Positions 8,029-15,568 of a stretch of 64,000 nt of DNA are shown in pieces. The DNA is from JBPYCR01 sp051846915 (GTDB taxonomy: Bacteria; Bacillota; Bacilli; Bacillales; Amphibacillaceae), in assembly GCF_051846915.1 (NCBI RefSeq), contig NZ_JBPYCR010000017.1:8820-72819 (forward strand). The letters are read 5' to 3'. Every line of letters starts with the position of its first letter. The stretch's first letter is position 1. The position numbers were made by a program, and so were the translations under genes. The notes beneath the pieces are model-generated. The model made no database searches. It was given only the letters and a program-made list of their open reading frames with translations, and was not told the origin of the DNA.

Positions 8029-9645
8029 TCACTCAGGCGGAATTTCTTTATAGGAAAGAGAAATATCTACTCCTTTAGAGCGTTGAATCCATTTCGATAT
8101 AAAATAAAATGGAATAGAACCTAAGTATATAATTAATACGATATAAACCATTTTTCGATCAGTGATCCAACTAGTACCTGAATTAGGATCCATTAATAGA
8201 ACCCCTACAATGAACAGCATAGCAATTAAGCTTAATGCGCCAACTACAGAAATAGTCGGGAATCCAAAAACCTTTCCGTTAAAGGCAGATCCTTTCCACG
8301 TATCCGGTTGTTTATATGGGAAGAAAATTCCTGCTATCGATACAAATACTAATACCATAGTTACTCCGAGTAAACCTGTTAACAAAGTCAAACCTGGGAC
8401 AAAGGCTGATAATGCTACACTAAAACACGATAAAATTCCGATAATCGATACTGCTACAACTGGACTTCTTGTCTTTTCATTAACACTACTAACCTTTCGA
8501 GAAACGAGACCATCAAAGGACCAAGCAAACAAACTTCTACTTACAGATATAATTGTTTGTGGAACCCATAAGGCAAACTGGACAACTAGTCCTAATGCGA
8601 TAATGATAGCGATTAACATATTGCCGGAACTTATAGCTGCCATTTCAACATACGTAGGCATAAATGAATACCCGACATCATTAACCGGTGCTAGTGTTGC
8701 AGAGCCTAAAAATAGTTTCCCTATACTTTTTTCATAGGCAAATATTAGAAGAAGTACAATAACAACTGATATTCCAAGAGCACCAGGCATGGCCCACGTG
8801 TGTATTCCCTTTCCCCTTTTTATTTCCCCTGAGAAGTATGCTGACTGAAATATATTACCGAAAATGAATAACGGAAGAGTCATTGCTAGAATAGTTTGTT
8901 TTGTGCTCGTCACCTCAGGAACAACAAATGCACCAGATTCAATAACCTTATCGTAAGCGTTATCAATGTTTAAAGCACTCATGTAACTATTAAAGGCTTC
9001 TGGAAAGCCACGACTCATAATGAATATAACAATGATCGGCAATATTATTGCCCCTATTAGGTATAGCGCAAACCCCCAACGTTGAATCCGCATAAATGTT
9101 TTTAAGCCAGTTCCAAAAATAAACATTGCACCGGAAAGCAGTACGAGCGTGATCCCTATAATAAAAATTCCTAAAGGTTGTACACTGTATTCTGCCAATG
9201 CTAGAATGTTAGGTGAACCTGTAAATGCTGCTAACACTCTGAACAATGTAGATAAACCAAATTCCGCAAGATAGGTACTATAAAGTCCTATAAAAAATAG
9301 CATCCAAACAACAAAATTCCAATTACTCATAAAACCAAACAATGGGTGTACACTTCTTGAACCCCAAACATAGTCAGCTCCTGAACGCGGCATTGCACTA
9401 CTCATCATTGCGTATAAAAACGCTGTCGGTAAACAAAGTATTCCACATAACAGGGTGGTCAAATAAAGATTTGCCCCAACGTAATATGCATACCCATAAC
9501 TTAAAATAAAAATAGTAGCAAGAGGTATGGAAGACCAAAGTAAATTATAAAATGCAGAGTCAAATCCTGAAGCATCTCTAACTAAACCAGTTGCATTTCT
9601 TGTGAAAACGGTTGTTGCTTGCTGTTTCGGCATGCTTTTTGACAT
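8029..9645 (-). CDS. APC-superfamily amino acid/amine permease
   Basis: A 538-residue membrane protein with 12 or more hydrophobic helices and the APC start GLVRDASGFDSAFYNLLWSSIPLA. The start at 9645 is chosen for its AAGGAGG site 7 bases upstream; the frame is open 16 codons further. The unusual extracellular insertion NAYDKVIESGAFVVPEV lies near the middle. As part of the cluster with the amidase and ureohydrolase it probably imports their substrate (an amino acid, amine or guanidino compound). The upstream amidase gene ends 44 bases before this start. Confidence 0.85.
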   Translation of the reverse strand: MSKSMPKQQATTVFTRNATGLVRDASGFDSAFYNLLWSSIPLATIFILSYGYAYYVGANLYLTTLLCGILCLPTAFLYAMMSSAMPRSGADYVWGSRSVHPLFGFMSNWNFVVWMLFFIGLYSTYLAEFGLSTLFRVLAAFTGSPNILALAEYSVQPLGIFIIGITLVLLSGAMFIFGTGLKTFMRIQRWGFALYLIGAIILPIIVIFIMSRGFPEAFNSYMSALNIDNAYDKVIESGAFVVPEVTSTKQTILAMTLPLFIFGNIFQSAYFSGEIKRGKGIHTWAMPGALGISVVIVLLLIFAYEKSIGKLFLGSATLAPVNDVGYSFMPTYVEMAAISSGNMLIAIIIALGLVVQFALWVPQTIISVSRSLFAWSFDGLVSRKVSSVNEKTRSPVVAVSIIGILSCFSVALSAFVPGLTLLTGLLGVTMVLVFVSIAGIFFPYKQPDTWKGSAFNGKVFGFPTISVVGALSLIAMLFIVGVLLMDPNSGTSWITDRKMVYIVLIIYLGSIPFYFISKWIQRSKGVDISLSYKEIPPE

Positions 9646-9689
9646 AATTTTATCCTCCTTATATACCTGCTTTTTAAGTGATTTTATTA

Positions 9690-10481
9690 TCATTCAGATA
9701 ATATGGAATACAAGTTATTTTGCCTGTTTATAACGTAACTGAGTTTGGGGTCGCCACTTTTAGATATGTCAAGCTCGACCGTTTTAACCCCGCTAAATTT
9801 CCTCATATTAAGCACTTCATTACCTAACGCATCAATAACCATGCTATCACCACAAAATTTCAAATCATTTTCTATACCTAATCGGTTACAAATGACTACT
9901 GGAATTTCATTTTCCATTGCCCTTGATTTAGCATATATATAATGAAATTCTTCATAAGGATCCATATTCGCATTGATTATGATAATTAAATCTGCTTCCA
10001 TCAATTTAAGTGCTCTTGCTATTTCAGGAAATTCCACGTCAAAACAAATCATAAGACCAATTTTACCTAATGAAGTATTGATAACTTTAAATTGAGAACC
10101 AGCAACAAAGTACTTTTTTTCATCGTGAAATAAATGTGTTTTTCTGTATACGCCCAAAAGCTCTCCAAATGAATTTATAATAGCTGATGAAATATAATAT
10201 TGATTATCATCTCCCTTTTCAGCAAATCCGAATACTGTATATATCGAATTGTTTTTGCAGTATTGTTTGATTGCATTAATGCTTGGCCCATCTATCCTCT
10301 CCGCCAAATTTTCCACTTCATCCCCCACAGAATAACCAGTTAAAAACAGCTCTGGGAAGACAACAATCTGTGATTGCTCTTCTTTTGCCTTTAGAAAACC
10401 CTTTTTCATTAAGTTAAGATTAAATGACTTATCTCCTAACTTTGGTGTTTCCTGAGCTAAAGATATTTTTATTTGTTTCAA
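9690..10481 (-). CDS. carbon-nitrogen hydrolase (nitrilase superfamily amidase)
   Basis: A 263-residue amidase. The Glu-Lys-Cys triad is clear: VVFPELFLTGY (Glu, about residue 43), VYRKTHLF (Lys, about 113) and GLMICFDVEFPE (Cys, about 148). Such enzymes cut omega-amides or N-carbamoyl groups; relatives include 4-guanidinobutanamide and 5-aminopentanamide amidases and N-carbamoylputrescine amidohydrolase. With the downstream permease and ureohydrolase it would fit a two-step route amide to acid to GABA plus urea; this pairing is inference. An AAGGAGGT site precedes the ATG. It is the first gene of the leftward cluster. Confidence 0.85.
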   Translation of the reverse strand: MKQIKISLAQETPKLGDKSFNLNLMKKGFLKAKEEQSQIVVFPELFLTGYSVGDEVENLAERIDGPSINAIKQYCKNNSIYTVFGFAEKGDDNQYYISSAIINSFGELLGVYRKTHLFHDEKKYFVAGSQFKVINTSLGKIGLMICFDVEFPEIARALKLMEADLIIIINANMDPYEEFHYIYAKSRAMENEIPVVICNRLGIENDLKFCGDSMVIDALGNEVLNMRKFSGVKTVELDISKSGDPKLSYVINRQNNLYSILSE

Positions 10482-10651
10482 TATAAAACCTCCTTGTAAT
10501 TTACTTATATGCTATAAGTCTATTTAATAGGACTTATACATTATTAAAATATGTTTTATAAAAGTTTTATAAATCATCTTATGCATTCGTAGACATTTTT
10601 ATTTCAGGATATTTTTGTAAGTCGAATAGGAGATGACGGATAACACCGACA

Positions 10652-10829
10652 TATTTATACTTTAGAATCATTTGAAGATATGGAAAAAGGGGACATTTTA
10701 CAAGTTGTAGCAGACTGCCCAGCTTCAGTTAAAAATGTGCCTGAAGAAGTTGTGAAACACGGGTATAAACTCATGAAAGATCCAGAGAAAAAGGGCCGGG
10801 ATTTGTACTTCTATTTTTTAGCAGGGTAA
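10652..10829 (+). pseudogene. 5'-truncated copy of tsuB
   Basis: The segment repeats the last 60 or so codons of tsuB (4598-4775) at about 93 percent identity by eye, through the stop codon and a few bases beyond (TAAATAGGCT in both). The reading frame is open (TLESFEDMEKGDILQVV... to FYFLAG) but lacks a start and the CPYP sulfur site, so it cannot be a working carrier. The two copies are direct repeats around the ureohydrolase cluster. Confidence 0.85.
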
Positions 10830-10877
10830 ATAGGCTTTTCAGTTTATTATTTCATAAAAATAAGGTATACTAACATT

Positions 10878-11026
10878 AGAAATTCATAATATAATAAAAG
10901 ACCACCCATGCTGTAAATGGATGGTCTATCGTGTAATAGCCCTTCAAAGGGGCGACTCGCAAAATAGAGTTGAAAATAACTACCCTATTCGCTTGACAGG
11001 CACAAGGGTGGTTATTTTCTTTTTTC
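10878..11026 (+). ncRNA. antisense RNA antitoxin of the intron-split toxin locus
   Basis: Predicted from homology to 16611-16756. A -10 TATACT lies at 10866-10871. The RNA would fold as GACCACCCATgctgtaaATGGATGGTC, then CCCTTCAAAGGGG, then a terminal hairpin AATAACTACCC..GGGTGGTTATT followed by T-rich sequence. The last part is complementary to the 3' end of the toxin transcript, as in TxpA/RatA and BsrG/SR4 systems. Confidence 0.65.
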
Positions 11027-12935
11027 TGACAATACGGCAACGATAAGTGCTCCAAAAGTGAGCATTATAATCATTGACTGTCGAGTAAACATACACCTCA
11101 CGATGCATGCTCCTCATACCATTATTCACATAATAAGTCATCTCGAAAAGTAGTCATTACCCTTGGTCTTATTATGGGGTGTTTCTTTAGCACTTTATTA
11201 AAGTTTCCCCATGTGTAGCTTCTTCTTTGACTTCTCCTGTTTAGCCATTTGAACATCAATTGGATAACGTCTTCTCTGAACCTTGCAACCATTTTGGAGT
11301 TACCAGCGACACAGTAATAGTTGTAGTAACCTCGCAATATACGATTTAGCTTATCGATTAGTACTTTTGTATCAGCCACATATACCGCTTTCTTAAACCA
11401 CATTTTCAATCCTTTTAGTTTATCCTTGTATTTCTTGGCGCTTGTTTTGACCTCTACTGTAAAATACCCATTTCGTGCTATTTTACAATAGTGTGTGAAG
11501 CCTAGGAAATCAAAAGTTTCTGGTTTATTTCTCCTGTGTGGTAACTTTTCATTGGCATATTTCCCAAATGCAATTGTTTTTGTTTTATTCTCCGCAAGTT
11601 CTAGGCCGAATTTATTCATTCTTTCTTTTAGGCTTTTGAGAAATCTTCTACTGTCTCCTTGATATTTAAAACAGCACACAAAATCATCGGCATATCTTAT
11701 AATTTCGCATGCGCCATCACTTACATGCTTCACTCGATATTCAAACCATAAATCTAGTACATAGTGTAGATATATATTAGAAAGTATTGGGGACACTATC
11801 GATCCCTGTGGCATTCCTTTTGTAGTGAATACAAATTTATCGTCCTCTATGATTCCGGCATTTAGCATCTTCTTGATAAGCTTGATTATGTTTGGGTCTT
11901 TTATTCTATGTTTTATAAATTCTATGACCCAGTTGTGGTCTACGTTATTGAAGAACCCTTTTATATCTGCATCTACAATGTGATTTATAGGTTTATAGCG
12001 TATAACCGTATTTAGCTTCCTGAGTGCATGATGACAGCTACGTTTGGGTCTAAACCCATATGAGCTATCAAGAAAGTTCGGCTCATAAATGGCTTCCAAG
12101 ATTTTACTTAACCCTAGTTGAACCAACTTATCTTCAAAACATGGTATTCCTAATGGTCTAAAGTCTCTATTTCCCTTCGGAATATACGTGCGTTTAGCTG
12201 GTTGTGGTTTATATTGGTTTGTTTTCAATTTTTCCACTAAGATTTCGATATTTTCATTTAAGTTCGTTTCGTATTCATCTTTGGTAACTCTGTCAATGCC
12301 ATACGCCTTATATCTGTCCACTTCTGCAAAACATCGTTTGAGCATTTCTTCATTCAGTAAGTGATATAGAGATGTAAAGGCTTGATTCTTGTTTTGAGCT
12401 GATTTATTAGCTATCCTATTTAATTGCGTTCCCACATATCCCCTGCCCCTGTGTACAGTATGTGTTTCCTGTAAATAGGTCAATGTTATGTAACCTCCTT
12501 TTCTCCTCTAGAATTACCTAGTATCATCAATACTATGAGGTTATCCGACTCCCACTGGGCCATTTGATGTCCTTCCTTTGTATCGGTTGTATATCATACT
12601 CTAAAAAAAAAATAGAGAGCCTAGTGGGTCTCGCAGGTTTCCACTTATTCATTGTGTATCATGCTTGGCTCTTAGACCCCTGAAAAGTTATTTCATCCTT
12701 GCTGATAGGCGTTTGAAATAATGTTGCTTTCCCACTATTCGAATTGGTCAGCCTTTCCGATTGACATTAAGAGGCTCAATCACATTCAAGCCTAATACCT
12801 AACTGTCTACGCTTAAACATTAGAATTGCTCCTAATGCTCCAAGACTCGCTACTGATTTCTCAGCCAGATTTATCAGATGGGATTTCCACCCATTAAAAT
12901 AAGTGCAATTGCCTGCACGCACCAAATACTGTCAT
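11012..12935 (-). CDS. holin-like type I toxin gene split by a group II intron
   Basis: Joining 12923-12935 (13 bases, ATGACAGTATTTG) to 11012-11079 (68 bases) restores an 81-base frame with no stop: MTVFESMIIMLTFGALIVAVLSEKRK. This differs from the intact toxin at 16744-16824 at four residues. The peptide has one transmembrane helix and a short charged end, as in the holin-like toxin (Hol_Tox, TxpA/BsrG) family; such peptides insert in the membrane. A GGAGGTGATG site precedes the ATG. The toxin can be made only if the intron is spliced. Confidence 0.8.
11080..12922 (-). mobile_element. group II intron inserted in a toxin gene
   Basis: Boundaries are fixed by comparison with the intact toxin copy at 16.8 kb: removing 1843 bases restores it exactly. 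Read leftwards the intron begins GTGCG, the group II 5' consensus, has about 440 bases of structured leader, then the reverse transcriptase gene, and ends CTCGAC (AC end). The final 33 bases can form a stem with GUGA loop and a bulged A seven bases from the 3' junction, as in domain VI. A standard domain V is not obvious. A possible EBS1 (CAAAT, near 12562) could pair with the exon end ATTTG. Confidence 0.9.
11122..12483 (-). CDS. ltrA: group II intron reverse transcriptase/maturase
   Basis: A 453-residue intron-encoded protein starting with TTG after an AAAGGAGG site. Reverse transcriptase blocks are seen in order: KGNRDFRPLGIP (about residue 120), SSYGFRPKRSCHHAL (about 155), IVDADIKGFFNNVDH (about 183), GMPQGSIVSPILSN (about 236) and IIRYADDFVCC (YADD active site, about 272), then the FDFLGF block and the domain X maturase region (YYNYYCVAGNS). 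No HNH endonuclease is seen at the C-terminus. It would splice and spread its host intron. The stop lies 42 bases before the intron end. Confidence 0.95.
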   Translation of the reverse strand: MTYLQETHTVHRGRGYVGTQLNRIANKSAQNKNQAFTSLYHLLNEEMLKRCFAEVDRYKAYGIDRVTKDEYETNLNENIEILVEKLKTNQYKPQPAKRTYIPKGNRDFRPLGIPCFEDKLVQLGLSKILEAIYEPNFLDSSYGFRPKRSCHHALRKLNTVIRYKPINHIVDADIKGFFNNVDHNWVIEFIKHRIKDPNIIKLIKKMLNAGIIEDDKFVFTTKGMPQGSIVSPILSNIYLHYVLDLWFEYRVKHVSDGACEIIRYADDFVCCFKYQGDSRRFLKSLKERMNKFGLELAENKTKTIAFGKYANEKLPHRRNKPETFDFLGFTHYCKIARNGYFTVEVKTSAKKYKDKLKGLKMWFKKAVYVADTKVLIDKLNRILRGYYNYYCVAGNSKMVARFREDVIQLMFKWLNRRSQRRSYTWGNFNKVLKKHPIIRPRVMTTFRDDLLCE

Positions 12936-13029
12936 CAAGCATCACCTCCTTTCCTTGAAATGAAAAAGGAAAGAAAGCGAGCCACCACCCATGAAAGCCT
13001 TATTACACTATTTCTAGTGTACCACACAC

Positions 13030-13041
13030 GAACATTTGTTT
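13030..13041. promoter_or_regulatory. LexA/DinR-like box before the split toxin
   Basis: CGAACATTTGTTTC agrees with the B. subtilis SOS box CGAACRNRYGTTYC at 13 of 14 positions. Read leftwards it lies just upstream of a -10-like TACACT and about 70 bases before the toxin ribosome binding site, where a repressor would block transcription. The second toxin copy has the same box at 16915-16926. Confidence 0.55.
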
Positions 13042-13090
13042 CTATTAATTTCCACCTATACAATCTTTTTATCCCCAGTAAAGTAAAATT

Positions 13091-13465
13091 CTACAAATGC
13101 AAATGAATTCCTTTTGATGCTAGGTTGCTTAAGCATTCTTCCATATAAGCATCATCATGCTCCGGATAGATCGGAAAACGCCTATCTTCTTCAAAAATTT
13201 CATCTTTTTTGTACATAGGACAAATTTTGCCGCGATATGCCGGATCTTCCCATAAAGGATCGTTGCGATAACCGCGATTTTTCATTTCATTTATCACCTT
13301 CATATGATACTGATACAATTTATAAGGCGAATGCTGAAACACATAATTAACAGTTGCATGTTTTTTATTCCATCCGTGGCCGCGCAGTGCACAACATTCC
13401 CGGTGCTGCCCTAGTAACTGCTGCCTCGGCAATTTAGGAATAAGCAATTCATGCCATAAACGCAT
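13091..13465 (-). CDS. pyrimidine dimer DNA glycosylase family protein (DenV-like)
   Basis: A 124-residue protein beginning MRLWHELLIPKLPRQQLLGQHRECCALRG. The start at 13465 is chosen because AGGTGA lies 5 bases upstream and family members begin MRLWH. The R-E pair (HRECCALRG) and the HSPYKLYQYHMKVINEM segment match the pattern of T4 endonuclease V (PF03013/TIGR02328), which cuts pyrimidine dimers by base excision; Glu in the HRE motif would be catalytic. It stands alone beside mobile DNA and may have arrived with it. Activity of the chromosomal Bacillales branch is not established to my knowledge. Confidence 0.7.
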   Translation of the reverse strand: MRLWHELLIPKLPRQQLLGQHRECCALRGHGWNKKHATVNYVFQHSPYKLYQYHMKVINEMKNRGYRNDPLWEDPAYRGKICPMYKKDEIFEEDRRFPIYPEHDDAYMEECLSNLASKGIHLHL

Positions 13466-13584
13466 TTCGTTCACCTACTTTCTCCTGTATTTTACAAAGT
13501 AATATCTGTTAGAACGGGATGGACAACCCATGAAAATTAGCTGTATAGTAAGATTTTACCCTAGCCCTCTTCGATTAATAATAA

Positions 13585-13690
13585 AATGATAAAACTAAAA
13601 TTAGGTATACCACTATGCTATACATGGATGGTCAGCTAGTCTTTCAAGGGACGGATCGCAAAACAGAACTGAAAATTGCTTAATATGCTC
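13585..13690 (+). pseudogene. remnant of a toxin/antitoxin antisense RNA
   Basis: TTAGGTATACC (a decayed -10) is followed by ATACATGGATGGTC, TCTTTCAAGGGACGGATCGCAAAACAG and so on, matching in order the conserved blocks of the antisense RNAs at 10.9, 16.6 and 29.8 kb. It breaks off at the inverted repeat beginning 13684, so toxin and terminator are missing. Confidence 0.6.
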
Positions 13691-13743
13691 CCCTTAAAGT
13701 AGACAGATTAAAAAATAAAAATCTGTTTATTTTAAGGGGAGTA
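13684..13743. repeat. 60-base palindromic element with IS-like ends
   Basis: ATGCTCCCCTTAAAGTAGACAGAT and its near-complement (ATCTGTTTATTTTAAGGGGAGTAT, in reverse orientation) face each other over a 12-base A-rich loop. The arms resemble IS3-family termini. It interrupts the antisense RNA remnant and might be a MITE or the scar of an IS that lost its inside. It could also work as a terminator. Confidence 0.55.
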
Positions 13744-13823
13744 TTTTCATAAGCAAAAAAGAAGTAGACCTTTAAAGGTAAAAATTATAACTTCTCTTAT
13801 TATCATAATGAATAATATTACTT

Positions 13824-15036
13824 CCTAAATTGCAATATTAAATGCAACACTTTATGTGAAACCACTATATAAGATTTGTATGTCTATTTGTTGATTGTGT
13901 GGCCTAGGCCACACAATCAACAAATTGCGCGAAATTTTCCTCCGGGGTCTCGTAGTTTAATATTTTCCGGGGGAATGTGTTCATCCAATTGGTGACTTCT
14001 GTAATGTGCTGGTCGGAGTATGCATGAATCGGTTGCCCTTTCTTTATAAAGCGTCTGAGCAGTCCATTATGGCGTTCATTCGTCCCTCTTTCCCAAGATG
14101 CATATGGATGCGCAAAATAAACATCTATTTCCTTTACTCCTCCTTGCTCGCTAAGTTCACTAAATTCGGCCCCGTTATCAGCTGTTATGCTTTTAAAAAT
14201 TTGTTGAACATCTGGATATTCCTGAAATATACCTTGTATAGCATGCTGGCGCACTCTTACTTGATATGCGTTGGACAATGGCCATGCGCGTCTTTCTTTC
14301 TACAAGCGTTAGGAGTGCTTGATCTTTAGATTTGTGACCAAGAACGGTATCGATTTCCCAATGACCAAATTCCTCACGAGCTTCAATTGATTTGGGTCTT
14401 TCTTCGATGCTGGTACCAAGGATTTTCTTATTATTCCTTGATTTTGAAGACTTTGTATTTCTTCGTAGTTTCAAAACCAAATCTATATTTTTCACTTTTA
14501 AATCACCGTTATCAATCCAGTTATATAGCGTTTTAGTGCAAGGTATGGAATTGAATTTATTTTCCTTTTTTGCATGACCAACAACAACATCAGGTGACCA
14601 ATCGTCTTTCAGTATTTTTTCTTCTGCGTATGAAATGAAATCCCAGGAAGCCATCAAGATGGTGGGAGCACCACAGTTCTTTCGATTTCCCTCGTATACT
14701 CGCACACCGGCATCTGGGAAGTATTTCTTGTAAGGTTGGCGATTGGTATCAAGTTGCTCAACTGTACCTCGTTTTAGTTCACGTGATATGGTACTATGAT
14801 CTCGCCCGATTTTATTTGCGATATCCCTTAAAGAAAGCCCTTGTTCCGAGTACGCAGCTATTTGTCCTCTTTCAATTTCAGTTAAATGTGTATAGCATCG
14901 TTTTTCCGTGTTAGAATGAGAGTGAGTCATCGTGAATTACCTCCGTATGTTTATGGTCTTAGTCAACTTTAACTATACGTGGTTTCACGATGGCTTTCTA
15001 TTTATTCAGCTGTTGCATTTCATTTTACAATGAAGC
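13824..15036 (-). mobile_element. second IS30-family element, transposase frameshifted
   Basis: Imperfect inverted repeats ATTGCAATATTAAATGCAACA (13829-13849) and its partner at 15011-15031 bound the element. A 13-base direct repeat AATAATATTACTT lies outside each end (13811-13823 and 15037-15049) and may be a target duplication, which would put the ends at 13824 and 15036. It is only distantly related to the IS30 element at 1.4 kb. Confidence 0.75.
13904..14930 (-). pseudogene. IS30-family transposase, frameshifted
   Basis: The N-terminal part (from 14930) has the HTH (YTHLTEIERGQIAAYSEQG with SLRDIANKIGRDHSTISREL) and the first catalytic Asp in EFGHWEIDTVLGHK. Near 14255-14275, after VQRISSKSA, the frame shifts by one base, and the rest continues in another frame with HAIQGIFQEYP, SITADNGAEF (second Asp) and SWERGTNERHNGLLRRF (Glu). 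No slippery heptamer was noted at the junction, so a mutation is more likely than programmed frameshifting. Total length would be about 340 residues, normal for IS30. Confidence 0.85.
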
Positions 15037-15134
15037 AATAATATTACTTTACTAAAAATTCATAAATATAGGATTTATCAGTTGAAATTGATTTGTAAAG
15101 CATTTATATTGAAGAAAAGAAGGAGATGAGATCA

Positions 15135-15359
15135 GTGGCTGATTGGCTTACAAGCTTGCAGACAGACACACCACAAGAAGGTTTTGAGTTGGCTATTACA
15201 CTTGCAAGAAAGGGTGTGGCATATACACAAACCTCAGCAGAAACACGTGAAAAACTCAGACCGGTTTATGCGGATGATGCAGACAGCCTTACCATGGCTT
15301 CTCAAGTAATTGCCATCCATTATCAAACGGTTGCCGCCGCAAATAATTATTGGAAGTAG
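15135..15359 (+). CDS. hexameric tyrosine-coordinated haem protein (HTHP)
   Basis: A 74-residue protein matching the HTHP family (PF11534) over its whole length: LTSLQTDTPQEGFELAITLARKG, then TREKLRPVYADDADSL, then VIAIHYQTVAAANNYWK at the end. In the characterised marine member six subunits each bind one haem through a tyrosine, and the protein has catalase and peroxidase activity. The GTG at 15135 is preferred over the in-frame ATG at 15126 because the AAGGAG site then has a 9-base gap. The gene stands alone beside an IS30 element and ends at a terminator. Confidence 0.85.
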   Translation: MADWLTSLQTDTPQEGFELAITLARKGVAYTQTSAETREKLRPVYADDADSLTMASQVIAIHYQTVAAANNYWK

Positions 15360-15366
15360 TATTACA

Positions 15367-15422
15367 AAAAAAGGCCGTATCAACCAAAAACATGATAGAT
15401 TACATACGGTTGAAATGGCCTT
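15367..15422 (+). terminator. terminator of the HTHP gene
   Basis: AAAGGCCGTATCAACC and GGTTGAAATGGCCTTT form a long hairpin with small internal mismatches, followed by a T-containing stretch. Seven A bases on the left allow weak use in the other direction. Confidence 0.65.
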
Positions 15423-15568
15423 TATAGTAATTGTGATACTGTTCATTAATTTTAAGGTAATATATTTTTGATATATACTCTATTCTTCATGCTTAAAATC
15501 ATCGTTCCATTCAAATATGATTTCAAATATCTGCTTTCTTCTCCATTTTAAAAACCTGGGTGAAAATT

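Noticed and set aside
12903..13106. Forward frame of 67 codons across the toxin leader
   Set aside because: It crosses the intron end and the toxin promoter on the opposite strand, where the RNA structure explains the conservation.
13904..14930. Programmed frameshifting in the second IS30 transposase
   Set aside because: IS30 transposases are normally one frame, and no slippery heptamer or stimulatory structure was noticed at the junction.
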